Notes: generated by a model from the letters alone, not told the origin. A stretch of 64,000 nt of DNA from JBGQOJ01 sp052119585 (GCF_052119585.1 NZ_JBGQOJ010000008.1:62001-126000), one strand, 5' to 3'. Shown: positions 51,409 to 60,859, counted from the stretch's first letter. A program made the numbers and translations.

Positions 51409-52719
51409 CTACACACCCAAGCGGTCGCGTAGCGCATAGTACCACGAGCCGACCATCGAATACGGCACGCGGAATATCCGACCGCCAGGAAAGGGATACC
51501 AGGGCACCTTTGCAAACACGTCAAAGCGGGTTTTGTCCCCGTCGATGGCTTGGGCAAGAATCTTGCCAAAGGTGTGGGATCCAGTGACGCCATGGCCGGA
51601 ATAGCCATGCGAGAAGTAGGTGTTGGCGCCCAAGCGCCCCAACTGCGGAACCCGACTGAACGACAGGGCGAAATTCCCGCTCCAGGCGAAGTCGACCTTG
51701 ACGCCTTTCAGGCCTGGGTAGACCTTTTCCATCGCCGGGCGCAGCTTGGCCTCTACATCTCTGGGGTCGGTGCCGCCATAGACCGTGCCGCCGCCAAAGA
51801 TCAGCCGCTTGTCAGCCGTCAGGCGAAAGTAATCCAGAATATAACGCACATCCTCGACGCATTTGTCAGTTGGCAGCAGGTCGTTTGCGCGGGTATCGCC
51901 CAAGGGTTCCGTCGCCATCATCTGCGTTGAAACCGGCATGACCCGGTCCGTCAAAGCCGGCACGACATGGCCCAGATAGGCATTCCCGCACAGCACCAAT
52001 GTGCTGCAGGTCATCGTGCCGCCGACGGTTTTCACCACAGGTTTGGCAGTATCGGTATCGCAATCAATTACAGGGGATTGTTCGTAGATCACGCCGCCCA
52101 GTTTCTCGAACGCGGCTGCCTCTCCCAGACACAAGTTCAACGGGTGCATATGACCGCCAGTGTGGTCGATCATGCCGCCTTCATAAAGGTCCGATCCGAC
52201 ATGCTCGCGCAGTTGTGCCTTATCCAGCATTTCCTGGTTGTTGATGCCGTAACTGGCCCAAAGTGCCCGCCGTGCCTCTAGTTCCTTCATATGCGCAGAG
52301 GTGAGTCCGGTGAAGATATTGCCGGGTTTCAGGTCGCACAGGATGTTATACGTCTTGACCCGCTCGCGGATGATCTCGCCGCCTTCCTGCACCAGACCAG
52401 CGACAAAATTCGCGGTATCCTGGCCGTATCGTTTCTTGATCGTCTGCAGGCTGGCGTTCAGCCCGTTGACGATCTGCCCGCCATTGCGCCCAGACGCCCC
52501 CCAACCAACGCGCGCCCCTTCGAGGATGGCGACACTATAGCCTTTTTCGGCCAGATGAAGCCCCGTTGACAGCCCGCTGTATCCTGCGCCGACGATGCAG
52601 ATATCAACCTGTTGATCGCCTTTTAGCGCGGCACGTTCCGGCGAGGGATTGGCACTTGCGGCATAATAGCTGGTTGTGTGTTCGGTCTGGCCATTTCTCG
52701 CAAAGGTTTCGATGGCCAT
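51409..52719 (-). CDS. FAD oxidoreductase, PuuB/gamma-glutamylputrescine oxidase-like
   Basis: 436 residues of the DadA/glycine oxidase-type flavoprotein family. FAD motif VDICIVGAGYSGLSTGLHLAEKGYSVAILEGARVGWGASGRNGGQI (residues about 38-82), with the substrate domain and C-terminal FSRVPQLGRLG...SHGYSGHGVTGSHTFGKILAQAI. It oxidises an amine with H2O2 release. It starts right after the glutamine-synthetase-like gene (shared base at 52719), forming a puuA-puuB-type pair for putrescine or another amine. Confidence 0.88.
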   Translation of the reverse strand: MAIETFARNGQTEHTTSYYAASANPSPERAALKGDQQVDICIVGAGYSGLSTGLHLAEKGYSVAILEGARVGWGASGRNGGQIVNGLNASLQTIKKRYGQDTANFVAGLVQEGGEIIRERVKTYNILCDLKPGNIFTGLTSAHMKELEARRALWASYGINNQEMLDKAQLREHVGSDLYEGGMIDHTGGHMHPLNLCLGEAAAFEKLGGVIYEQSPVIDCDTDTAKPVVKTVGGTMTCSTLVLCGNAYLGHVVPALTDRVMPVSTQMMATEPLGDTRANDLLPTDKCVEDVRYILDYFRLTADKRLIFGGGTVYGGTDPRDVEAKLRPAMEKVYPGLKGVKVDFAWSGNFALSFSRVPQLGRLGANTYFSHGYSGHGVTGSHTFGKILAQAIDGDKTRFDVFAKVPWYPFPGGRIFRVPYSMVGSWYYALRDRLGV

Positions 52720-54068
52720 TACACGGTCTCCAGATAGCTGTCGTATTCAAAATCAGTGACATAGCGCGAGAACCGCTTCAGTTCCTGCATCTTGCACTCG
52801 ACAAGCATGGTTTGCAGCCGTTTGGAAAACACGTTCTGCACGTTCTTCCCTGTGCGGAACGCCTGAATCGCGGTGGCCCAGTCAAGGGGAAGGTGGTCAA
52901 GCTTTTGGCTATAGGCGTCGCCGACGATGGGAGCGGCAGGTTCCATCCTGCCTTCGATCCCGACCAAGGCGCCGCCCAGAATGCTGCCCAGAACCAGATA
53001 GGGGTTGGCATCGGCGCCCGCCACGCGGTGTTCAATCCGGCGGGCCTTGTGGCTGCCACCCGGAATGCGGATTGCGGCGGTGCGGTTCTCATAGCCCCAA
53101 GCAACACTGGTGGGCGCATGCGCACCCGGCAACAAGCGTCGATAGGAGTTCTGATGAGGGGCGAATGTCAGGGTGTTTTCCTGCATCGTTTCCAGCAGGC
53201 CCGCCACGGCATTCAGCATCAATGGCGTCCCGTCATCGCCGCCATTGTCAAACAGGTTGACGCCGTTTTCATCAACAAGGCTGAAGTGGACGTGAAAGCC
53301 GCTGCCTGATCTGTCGCCATATGGCTTGGCCATAAAAGTTGCAGCCAGCCCATGTTTGCGCGCGATGCCGCGCACCAATCGTTTGAACAGCACAGCGTCA
53401 TCGGCAGCCTGTAGCGGGTCCGCGACATGGACCATGTTAATTTCAAACTGACCGGCGCCGTTTTCGGAAATAGCAGCATCGGCCGGAATGCCCTGTTCGT
53501 GACAGGCGTCATAGACATCATTCAGGAAAGCATCGAAATGCTGCAATTCATCCAGCGACAGTGCCCCGTCAGAATCCAGCCGCTTGCCAGTAACCGGGGA
53601 ACATGGGGGTTGGGGCTGCGCCTCACTCGGGTCGCAAATGTAGAACTCCAGTTCAGTTGCCACAACCGGCGTCAAACCCAGCGCCTTGTAACGATCAACG
53701 ATGTTGGACAGCGCATGCCGGGGATCACCGGGAAACGGCTTGCCATCTTCTGTTCCCATCCAGAACATCACAAGCGCTGAAGGCCTACTGGTCCAGTTGA
53801 CCAGAACGATCGGTCGCCCGGTGTAATCACAGATCCCGTCAGCATCCCCGGTCTCGAACACCAGTTCGTTGTTTTCGATGTCTTCGCCCCAGACATCGAC
53901 GCTCAGCACCGAAAGCGGCATGCGTAGCCCGCCGTCCATGATTTCCTTGGCCTTTTCGATCGGCAAACGCTTGCCCCGCATCGCGCCGTTAAGATCACAT
54001 ACGCAAGCGAACACGGATTCAATTTCAGGCCGCTCTTGCAGCCATTTTCTGATGTTACTCGTCGTCAT
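52719..54068 (-). CDS. Glutamine synthetase-like gamma-glutamylpolyamine ligase (PuuA/GlnA3 type)
   Basis: 449 residues from ATG 54068. GS catalytic-domain motifs are present: metal-site Glu in FEINMVHVADP, GSGFHVHFSL, the ATP-site region PGAHAPTSVAWGYENRTAAIRIPGG, and RIEHRVAGADANPYLVLG. The N-terminal beta-grasp is short (VFACVCDLNGAMRGKRLP). Position next to a PuuB-like oxidase points to gamma-glutamylation of putrescine or ethanolamine rather than ammonium assimilation. An upstream in-frame extension to 54182 looks non-coding. Confidence 0.88.
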   Translation of the reverse strand: MTTSNIRKWLQERPEIESVFACVCDLNGAMRGKRLPIEKAKEIMDGGLRMPLSVLSVDVWGEDIENNELVFETGDADGICDYTGRPIVLVNWTSRPSALVMFWMGTEDGKPFPGDPRHALSNIVDRYKALGLTPVVATELEFYICDPSEAQPQPPCSPVTGKRLDSDGALSLDELQHFDAFLNDVYDACHEQGIPADAAISENGAGQFEINMVHVADPLQAADDAVLFKRLVRGIARKHGLAATFMAKPYGDRSGSGFHVHFSLVDENGVNLFDNGGDDGTPLMLNAVAGLLETMQENTLTFAPHQNSYRRLLPGAHAPTSVAWGYENRTAAIRIPGGSHKARRIEHRVAGADANPYLVLGSILGGALVGIEGRMEPAAPIVGDAYSQKLDHLPLDWATAIQAFRTGKNVQNVFSKRLQTMLVECKMQELKRFSRYVTDFEYDSYLETV

Positions 54069-54329
54069 TTCCAGAAAATCCTTCCGCGGGGCGATCCGCA
54101 TTGGTTCGACACCCGGCGCACAGAGGGCGCAGCGGTACGCTGATAGCACAAGGATAATATGCCGTAAGGTGAAATGAAACAAATATTGGTGAACGCCGTG
54201 TTGCCCCCCATGTAAGCCGGAAGATCGTGGCCTGCGAAAGAAAATGACGCGTTGATTCTCGTCAGCGACGTCGCGCCACTGATGCGAGATGATTTCCCTT
54301 GGATTGGTCCGATCAATTGGGGATTTCCG

Positions 54330-55032
54330 ATGTCAATCGAAGAGCGTTCGACACAGGCAAGCAGAATACCCTCATCGGCGCTGGCCGCCTTTTTTTTTCG
54401 TCCTCACTTTTCTGATCACCTGGGCACTGATCGGAACCTATATTTTTCTCCCGGACATGGCAGCCGCTACCTTTGGCGAGATCAGCGGGTCACATCCAGT
54501 CTTCTGCCTTGCAACCTGGTCACCGGCGATCGCGGCCTTTTTGGTGGTGTTTCTCCACTCTGGCCGATCCGGCATCCGGGATTTCCTGTACCGGCTTTTT
54601 GTGGCGATGCTCTGTGGGTTGCGTGATGCAGGGTTCCAGATTGTCGCCCCGTCGCGCTTTGGCTATCTGCGCAGCGCTTTTCCCGAGCATGCATCGCCTG
54701 CGCATCAGGCGGATGTGCTTGTGGAGTTACTCGACCATCTCGGCCTCGCGCGGATCGCGGTGGTGGGGGGCTCGGCGGGGGCGCTCACGGCGGCCGAATT
54801 CGGCCTGCGCCATCCCGACCGCTGTTCACATCTGGCGCTGATCGTGCCGACGCTGATCCTGTCCTGCGAGGATGATCTTTTCGGCACTGCCGCAACAGCG
54901 CGACTGCTGGCCGGACGCATCCCCGGTGCGCGTCTTGTGGTCCATCCTGACGGCGGTCACATCTGGCTGGGCCGTGATCCCGACCTAACGCGGCAGATCG
55001 CGGATTTCATCATGCGGACTGCGCGTCCCTGA
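54330..55032 (+). pseudogene. Chimera of a CPBP protease N-terminus and an alpha/beta-hydrolase
   Basis: From ATG 54330 (MSIEERSTQASRIPSSALAA) the frame enters a run of nine Ts. It should read FFFVLTFLITWALIGTYIFLP, the first helix of CPBP-type membrane proteases, but only does so in the +1 frame; eight Ts would restore it. After LHSGRSGIRDFLYRLF the sequence switches at about 54600 to an alpha/beta-hydrolase (FQIVAPSRFGYLRS, VVGGSAGALTAAEF with nucleophile Ser, HLALIVPT). That part jumps to the C-terminal SCEDDLFGTAATARLL...PDGGHIWLGRD, lacking the cap. It is a frameshifted deletion fusion, unlikely to be functional. Confidence 0.65.
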
Positions 55033-55050
55033 TCATTCGAGGAGAACCCG

Positions 55051-56061
55051 ATGCCCTACACCCGTGTCAGATTGAACGCCTTTGGTGGGCCCGAAGAGCT
55101 GAATCTTGAAACTGTGGCAGATCTGCCTGAACCAAAGGAAGGCGAGGTGCGGGTGCGCGTTCTTGTCACCAGCGCGGCGTTTACAGACATCATGATCCGC
55201 AAGGGGATGTATCCGGATGTGAAGGACACGCCGCCCTTCACACCTGGTTACGATATGGTGGGCGTGGTCGATGCAGTCGGCCCCGGCGTATCAAGGGTCC
55301 GGCCCGGTGATCGGGTTGCCGACCTGACGACCATCGGTGCCTATGCAGAATACATCTGCGCACCCGAGGACAGTCTGACGCCCGTGCCACAAGGCGTGTC
55401 GGAGGTTGACGCGCTTGGTATGATCCTGTCAGCGGTCACGCCATATCAGATGCTGCACCGGGTTGCGAAGATGCAGGCAGGCCAGAGTCTTCTGATCCAT
55501 GGCGCAGGCGGCGCCGTCGGGACCGCGATGCTGCAGCTTGCGCGCGCGGCAGAGATAACCGCCTTTGGCACCGATGTGGCGACCAAGCACGATCTGATCC
55601 GCAGCCTCGGAGCGACTCCTGTCGATGCAGATGCCGCCGAGGACAGGCTGCTGGCAGCGACAGGCGGCGGGGTCGATGTGGTGTTTGACCCGCTGGGAGG
55701 CGAAAGCCTGTCACGCTCGCTTCATGCGCTGAAGCCGGGGGGGATGTTGGTGGCCTATGGTTTTCAGAACGAGGTGCTGGGCCGCGGCGGGTCTATACCG
55801 ATTGATTTCATCAAGCTTAAGCTCTGGGACTGGCTGCCGAATGGACATGCCACCGCTTTCTACTCGATCGGCGCCATGCGACGGCGGCATCCCGAGTGGT
55901 TCCGCGCAGATCTCGCCATGCTCTTCAAAATGCTGGAAGAGGGGAAAATTGCTCCGATCATTGCCAAGGTTCTGCCTCTGACAGAGGTGCGGGAGGCCCA
56001 TAAACAGGTCGAAGCCGGCACCGTGCCCGGCAAACTGGTGCTGAGAGTCGGGGAGGTCTGA
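55051..56061 (+). CDS. Zinc-independent quinone oxidoreductase-like MDR protein
   Basis: 336 residues of the medium-chain dehydrogenase/reductase superfamily without the zinc ligands. GroES-like N-terminus (VRVLVTSAAFTDIMIRKGMYPDV), NADPH-binding LIHGAGGAVGTAMLQLAR with an AGGAVG-type P-loop, and C-terminal LTEVREAHKQVEAGTVPGKLVLRV. GAGG start context with AGGAGAA before ATG 55051. Typical activity: NADPH-dependent reduction of quinones or enones. It is 18 bases after the chimeric pseudogene. Confidence 0.88.
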   Translation: MPYTRVRLNAFGGPEELNLETVADLPEPKEGEVRVRVLVTSAAFTDIMIRKGMYPDVKDTPPFTPGYDMVGVVDAVGPGVSRVRPGDRVADLTTIGAYAEYICAPEDSLTPVPQGVSEVDALGMILSAVTPYQMLHRVAKMQAGQSLLIHGAGGAVGTAMLQLARAAEITAFGTDVATKHDLIRSLGATPVDADAAEDRLLAATGGGVDVVFDPLGGESLSRSLHALKPGGMLVAYGFQNEVLGRGGSIPIDFIKLKLWDWLPNGHATAFYSIGAMRRRHPEWFRADLAMLFKMLEEGKIAPIIAKVLPLTEVREAHKQVEAGTVPGKLVLRVGEV

Positions 56062-56125
56062 GACAGGGCGCAGTGCCTGTGCGACGTGCCTGCGTCCCCT
56101 TGCGATAAAGCGCGAGAGGTCCGGT

Positions 56126-56287
56126 CTACCGACCCCAATGCCATATCATCAGCCCGCTGATGGCCTGTGCCATAGGGGAATATCCGGGGGTCGCTAATAT
56201 TCCCGCAAGATCAGCTGCGAGGAGCATTGCCGCAGCAAGCGGTCCGCAAAGGCCCAGCGTCCGGTCGAGTCTTGTCCTGCCGGTCAT
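56126..56287 (-). pseudogene. DUF998-like membrane protein 5' fragment
   Basis: The frame from ATG 56287 reads MTGRTRLDRTLGLCGPLAAA then LLAADLAGILATPGYSPMAQAISGL, the first helix and conserved P-G-Y-S-P-x-x-x-x-I-S of DUF998 proteins. It ends after seven unrelated residues, so four or more helices are missing. Confidence 0.55.
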
Positions 56288-56665
56288 GGCATTGATCCCC
56301 GTGCCGTCGGTCGCACCGGGCGACCGGTGTGTCAAAAGCGTCGGGCGGCCGACGTGTCGCCCGACAGGTGAACTCAGGATGCTGACCGTCCTGGCCGTAC
56401 GAAGAGGAGGTCCAGTGCGATCATAAGCACAAGCGTGACCAGCGCGGTCACGATCAGGATGGTTCGTGGCCCCGATCAGGCTTACTTCAACCTGCCGATA
56501 ACCCGGAGCGGTAGGGGCGTTGGCGATGCGGAAAACCACTTTGGAAACGCCCCGAACCTGTTCAGATCAACCGAGCCACTTCTGACACGCCTATATCGAT
56601 CAGTCTGAACGCGTGCAGGGTCTTCAGAGGAAAGCCAAATACGCTTGCCGGTGACACGTAAAGGT
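56288..56665. other. Remnant DNA between the MDR gene and the DJ-1-like gene
   Basis: About 380 bases with no intact gene. A minus-strand stretch ending at TGA 56374-56376 encodes a single hydrophobic segment (RTILIVTALVTLVLMIALDLLF), possibly a membrane-protein relic. No start or ribosome binding site found. Confidence 0.4.
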
Positions 56666-56696
56666 AAGCTGCGACGCAAAATTTGCGCCGCAGCTT
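56666..56696 (-). terminator. Terminator-like hairpin after the electrophile-response operon
   Basis: AAGCTGCG-A-CGCAAA faces TTTGCG-C-CGCAGCTT with one mismatch, 20 bases past the stop of the DJ-1-like gene. The T-run is weak. Confidence 0.55.
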
Positions 56697-56715
56697 TAGT
56701 ATCTGGTGTAAGGCT

Positions 56716-57393
56716 TTATCCCAGCAGGGCCAGAATTTCCTGTGCCGCTGCAGCCGAGGACGCAGGATTTTGTCCTGTTACAAGCTTGCCATCGCGCAGT
56801 ACAAAGCTTGCCCAATCAGCGCCTTTTTCATAGGTGCCGCCATTGGCTTTCAACATATCCTCCACCAAGAATGGCACGATGTTCGTCAGGCCAACCGCAT
56901 CTTCTTCGGTGTTGGTAAAGCCAGTCACGCGGCGCCCCGAAACCAACGGTTTGCCATCTGTGCCAAGAGTATGACGGAACACAGCTGGTGCGTGACAAAC
57001 GGCGCCAACGGGAAGGTCTGCTGCGGCAAAGGCTTCGATCAGGCGCTTGCTATCGACATCTTCGGCAAGATCCCAAAGCGGGCCGTGGCCACCGGGGTAG
57101 AAGATTGCGTCAAAGCCGCTTTCGGTTACATCCGAAAGTTTGAGCGTTGTGGCAAGATGCTTTTGCGCCTCAGTATCAGCCTTGAAGCGACGCGTGTCAT
57201 CAGTCTGCGCACTATCGTCATCACTGGAAGGATCAATGGGGGGCTGACCGCCTTTTGGCGATGCGATTGTGATGTCTGCGCCTGCGTCTTTGAAGACGTA
57301 ATAGGGGGCTGCGAACTCTTCCAGCCAGAAGCCGGTTTTGTTTCCTGTGTCGCCCATTTCGTCGTGCGATGTGAGAACCATAAGAATTTTCAT
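56716..57393 (-). CDS. DJ-1/PfpI-superfamily protein (Hsp31-like glyoxalase III class)
   Basis: 225 residues from ATG 57393. The nucleophile Cys133 is in G-A-V-C-H-A-P-A with His134 next to it, and the acidic Glu is in the WLEEFAAPYYVF segment (25/26). Also G-G-H-G-P-L-W-D-L. This matches the Hsp31-like class, several members of which degrade methylglyoxal. Its start overlaps the CurA-like gene by 4 bases; last gene of the operon under the NemR-like repressor. Confidence 0.9.
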   Translation of the reverse strand: MKILMVLTSHDEMGDTGNKTGFWLEEFAAPYYVFKDAGADITIASPKGGQPPIDPSSDDDSAQTDDTRRFKADTEAQKHLATTLKLSDVTESGFDAIFYPGGHGPLWDLAEDVDSKRLIEAFAAADLPVGAVCHAPAVFRHTLGTDGKPLVSGRRVTGFTNTEEDAVGLTNIVPFLVEDMLKANGGTYEKGADWASFVLRDGKLVTGQNPASSAAAAQEILALLG

Positions 57394-58439
57394 GTTTTTA
57401 TCTTTCGTTTGTGGCCAACGCGGATCACCCGCTTGCCGAAGTTTTCGCCTTTCAGAAGCCCAACAAAGGCCTCTGGTGCGTTTTCCAAACCGTCGATGAT
57501 CTCTTCGCGGTATTTGATTTTTCCCGCGGCGATCCACGCGGACATTTCCTTGGCGAATTCAGAATAGAGGTGTCCGAAATCGTCAAAAATAATAAAGCCC
57601 TGCACCTTGATCTTTTTGCGTAGAATCTGGCCCATCAACCAATTCATCCGATCAGGTCCACTGGGCAGTTCCGTCGCGTTATATTGCGAGACCAACCCGC
57701 AAACTGGCATGCGTGCATTGGGGTTCAGCAACGGGATAACAGCATCCAGCACCTTGCCGCCAACATTCTCAAAATAGATATCGATGCCATCAGGGGTCGC
57801 TTTGCCCAACTGATCTGCAAAGTCATCCGCCTTATGATCAATGCAGGCATCAAAGCCCAACCCGTTAACCGCATAGGCGCATTTGTCAGGTCCACCTGCG
57901 ATGCCTACGACGCGACAGCCCAAAAGTTTGCCGATTTGACCAACAGTCGCACCGACAGGGCCTGTCGCCGCGGCGACAACAATCGTTTCACCTGCCTTTG
58001 GCGCACCGATCTGTGTCAATCCAGCCCATGCTGTAAAGCCGGGCATCCCGAGAATACCGAGCGCCCACGACGGATGATCCGGAGTTTGACCAAGGTTGGT
58101 CACACCTGTGCCATCCGATACGGCATAGTCCTGCCATCCATTAAAGCTTAGCACAAAATCACCTGCGGCAAACCCGTCGACATTGGACGTGACGACCTGC
58201 GCCACTGTGCCACCAACCATCACGCCGCCAATCTCGACAGGTGCGGCATACGATGGCGCATCGCTCATCCGACCTCGCATATAAGGGTCGAGCGAAAGAT
58301 ATTCAGTGCGCAACAGCATCTGATCTGCACCAGCGGTCGGGATCGCGGTTTCATTGAGATTTAGCGTGTCTTTGGTCGGTTCGCCCTTTGGGCGCATCGC
58401 CAGAATAAGCTGTCGATTGGTTGTTGTTGTCTGTGTCAT
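57390..58439 (-). CDS. NADPH-dependent enone/2-alkenal reductase (CurA/YncB-like)
   Basis: 349 residues of the leukotriene B4 dehydrogenase-like MDR group. Motifs: EYLSLDPYMRGRM, GMPGFTAWAGLTQIG, the cofactor loop VVAAATGPVGATVGQIGKLLGCRVVGIAGG, and FENVGGKVLDAVIPLLN. ATG 58439 is used; upstream in-frame residues look non-coding. It would reduce reactive alpha,beta-unsaturated carbonyls, in keeping with its DJ-1 and YqhD neighbours. Confidence 0.92.
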   Translation of the reverse strand: MTQTTTTNRQLILAMRPKGEPTKDTLNLNETAIPTAGADQMLLRTEYLSLDPYMRGRMSDAPSYAAPVEIGGVMVGGTVAQVVTSNVDGFAAGDFVLSFNGWQDYAVSDGTGVTNLGQTPDHPSWALGILGMPGFTAWAGLTQIGAPKAGETIVVAAATGPVGATVGQIGKLLGCRVVGIAGGPDKCAYAVNGLGFDACIDHKADDFADQLGKATPDGIDIYFENVGGKVLDAVIPLLNPNARMPVCGLVSQYNATELPSGPDRMNWLMGQILRKKIKVQGFIIFDDFGHLYSEFAKEMSAWIAAGKIKYREEIIDGLENAPEAFVGLLKGENFGKRVIRVGHKRKIKT

Positions 58440-58452
58440 AAACTCAGCCCTC

Positions 58453-59610
58453 TTATAGCGCTGCTTCAAGAATACGGCGCGCGACTTCAGGTGTAATGGC
58501 TTGGGTTTCACCAAGCGCGGTCATGCGGTGGCTTTCCAGAGCCGCCACAATCAGGTCGATATCGGGCGCGCCAAGACCGTAGTCACCAAGACGGGTGTCG
58601 ATCCCCATCGTGTGGAAAAAACTGCGGGTCGCATCAATGGCGGCATCAATACGCGTGTCATCGTCACCTTCATGAATGTTCCAAACGTTAGCCGCATATT
58701 GCAGCAGCTTCTCGCGTTTGGGGCCACGTTGATCTTGCATCAAAGCGGGCAGAACAACCGCCAATGTGCGCGCATGATCAGTGTCGTTTAATGCGGTTAT
58801 TTCATGCCCGATCATATGACTTGCCCAATCTTGCGGGACGCCCGCGCCGATAAGCCCGTTCAAAGCAAGCGTTGCTGTCCACATCAGGTTGGCACGAATA
58901 TCGTAATCATTGGGTGCCTCCAGCGCCTTTGGACCGAGCTCGATCAGCGTGCGCAGAAGCGTTTCGGCAAAGCCGTCCTGAACATAGGCTGCGACGGGGG
59001 ATGTCAGATATTGCTCGATGATATGCACGAACGCATCGGCCACACCGTTCGCGATCTGGCGCGGGGGGAGCGTATAGGTGAGCTCTGGATCAAGAACCGA
59101 GAAAACCGGATAGCAATGTGCGCTCATAAAGGGCAGTTTTGCGCCCTTTTCGGCGTGCGTTATGACGGAAGCTGGGTTCATCTCGGACCCTGTTGCTGGT
59201 AACGTCAGTACCGAGCCAAATGGCATCGCCGTTTTCACAACACTGCCCATTGATGTCAGAATTTCCCACGCATCGCCGTCGTGCCTGGCAGCCGCCGCGA
59301 TGAATTTGGTCGCATCAATGACGGAACCACCCCCGACAGCCAACAGAAAGGTGAGGCCATTTTCGGCGATCACATCCACAGCTTTGATCGCAGTGGCAAA
59401 GCGGGGGTTCGGCTCGATTCCACCGAATTCAACCACCGTGCGATTGCCAAGCGCCTTACGAACCTGCGCCAGAACGCCGGTCCGTTCAGCACTACCACCA
59501 CCATAAATTAGCAGAACCTTTGCTTGCGCGGGAATTTGGGCATCAAGGTCCGCGATGCGGCCCTTCCCGAAAAGAATATGGGTCGGGTTGCGCAAATCGA
59601 AATTGTTCAT
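58453..59610 (-). CDS. YqhD-like iron-containing alcohol dehydrogenase
   Basis: 385 residues from ATG 59610. Rossmann part with LLIYGGGSAERTGV and AVGGGSVIDATKF (NADPH-binding GGGS), and the metal-binding part with NGVADAFVHIIEQYL, SHMIGHEITALNDTDHARTLAVVLP. It resembles E. coli YqhD, an NADPH-dependent aldehyde reductase that detoxifies short-chain and lipid-peroxidation aldehydes. First gene of the operon, 13 bases before the CurA-like start. Confidence 0.9.
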   Translation of the reverse strand: MNNFDLRNPTHILFGKGRIADLDAQIPAQAKVLLIYGGGSAERTGVLAQVRKALGNRTVVEFGGIEPNPRFATAIKAVDVIAENGLTFLLAVGGGSVIDATKFIAAAARHDGDAWEILTSMGSVVKTAMPFGSVLTLPATGSEMNPASVITHAEKGAKLPFMSAHCYPVFSVLDPELTYTLPPRQIANGVADAFVHIIEQYLTSPVAAYVQDGFAETLLRTLIELGPKALEAPNDYDIRANLMWTATLALNGLIGAGVPQDWASHMIGHEITALNDTDHARTLAVVLPALMQDQRGPKREKLLQYAANVWNIHEGDDDTRIDAAIDATRSFFHTMGIDTRLGDYGLGAPDIDLIVAALESHRMTALGETQAITPEVARRILEAAL

Positions 59611-59708
59611 AGCGTGGTTTCCTTTGATAAAATTAGGCAGGCGAACATCAGTGTTGCTGCGAGATATATGTGCCTGAGCGCCGATAATATCGCGCATCGT
59701 CGCGAAAT

Positions 59709-59723
59709 TAGACCGGTCGGCTA
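59709..59723. promoter_or_regulatory. NemR-like operator before the yqhD-like operon
   Basis: TAGAC-CGGTC-GGCTA, one mismatch from the TAGAC-N5-GTCTA palindrome found before the regulator gene. Located 99 bases before the dehydrogenase start and just downstream of the regulator's stop. Confidence 0.6.
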
Positions 59724-59744
59724 GACGTGGGTCAAAAAATTAGA

Positions 59745-60335
59745 TCATGCGGCTGGGACAGCGATAGCAGTCGATTTCAAAGCCGCTTCCAAGGGCGCAC
59801 TGTCCTGCGTCAGCCCAGCAACAAGACTGGCCCCCAACCACTGGTGATAGATCGATTGCGCGACGGTATTTGGGTCTTGGATTGGGGCAATCGAACCCTC
59901 GGCGATGCCCTGCTCAATCGTTTTAGTCAGGCTTGCGATGATGTCAGCTACTCCGCGCTGCAAAATCTTGCTCATATCCACAGAAAGGTCGGCCACCTCC
60001 GCAGAAAGCTTTACCACAAGGCAGCGGTCTTGAAGGTTTGGCCCAGTTTGCTTTCGAAACCAGCCCTCAAAATAACCAAGCAGCCGCGCGCGCGCGTCCA
60101 TCTTTGGATCGAGCAACGTTTCGCCAAGACTCACGCGGTATTGCGCTACAAAGTCTTCAAGTAGCGCACAACCATAAGCCTCCTTGGACGCGAAATAATG
60201 ATAGAACGACCCTTTCGGCACGTCCGCCGCTTTCAACAATTCATTGAGCCCCACGCCAGAATACCCCTGCCGCGCCGTCAGGCTGCGCCCAACGGATAAA
60301 ATGTGACTGCGTGTATCTTTAGCTTGTGTGTCCAT
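59745..60335 (-). CDS. NemR-like TetR-family electrophile sensor
   Basis: 196 residues. HTH: SHILSVGRSLTARQGYSGVGLNELLKAADVPKGSFYHYFASKEAYG. Cys105 in the D-R-C-L-V-V-K-L segment matches in position the redox/electrophile-sensing Cys106 of E. coli NemR. The downstream aldehyde and enone reductases fit a NemR-type circuit: electrophile modifies the Cys, repression is lifted. Confidence 0.85.
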   Translation of the reverse strand: MDTQAKDTRSHILSVGRSLTARQGYSGVGLNELLKAADVPKGSFYHYFASKEAYGCALLEDFVAQYRVSLGETLLDPKMDARARLLGYFEGWFRKQTGPNLQDRCLVVKLSAEVADLSVDMSKILQRGVADIIASLTKTIEQGIAEGSIAPIQDPNTVAQSIYHQWLGASLVAGLTQDSAPLEAALKSTAIAVPAA

Positions 60336-60355
60336 GATGAGTACCTAAGCAGGAT

Positions 60356-60370
60356 TAGACCAGTCGTCTA
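60356..60370. promoter_or_regulatory. NemR-like operator before the regulator gene
   Basis: TAGAC-CAGTC-GTCTA, a perfect 5-5-5 inverted repeat 20 bases before the regulator's ATG. It shares its left arm and central GTC with the site at 59709. Confidence 0.65.
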
Positions 60371-60443
60371 GGGGTGCGCCATATTTTTTTACAACGCCAG
60401 AGGCAGATGGATGAGTTAGCAATAATATGGCTTGCAGAGCGAC

Positions 60444-60749
60444 TCATTCCCCGAGATGCCCGATTGGCCCAGCCGAGACCAAGTCGGGTTCATGAATATC
60501 CTGTGGTGGACGGCCCATCCGCTGGAAAAGGGCACGCTCAAGTGTGGCGTCATCGTCGCGCCCAGCCGGCAGGGGCCAGCAGTTCAGCCCGGCCTCTCGC
60601 GCCCGTAAAAGGTAGGTCGCCACCGTCGTCTTGCTCAGTTTGAGCCGAAGCCCGATCTCTCGCACCGAGAGACCCTGTTCATGCGTCAGCCGTAAAATCG
60701 TTCGTATGTCTTGCACGGTCATTCGCCTCGCTTGCTTGCGTCGTGGCAT
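60444..60749 (-). pseudogene. IS21-family istA 5' fragment
   Basis: Frame from ATG 60749 reads MPRRKQARRMTVQDIRTILR, then the HTH LTHEQGLSVREIGLRLKLSKTTVATYLLRARE and a D-A-T-L-E-R-A-L-F segment. This is the N-terminus of IS21-type transposase IstA. The DDE core and istB are missing. Confidence 0.75.
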
Positions 60750-60859
60750 GCTTCCCTCCGGTCTCTTCCAAGACCGACAGAGTGCCGCGACATCGCTGGC
60801 AATGACCAACCGTCAAACCGCCCAGAACTGTCCGGGACTTACTGAAACCCGCATCTTTT

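Noticed and set aside
52719..54068. Calling the gene glnA (ammonium-assimilating glutamine synthetase)
   Set aside because: The adjoining PuuB-like oxidase and the divergent N-terminus favour a gamma-glutamyl-amine ligase.
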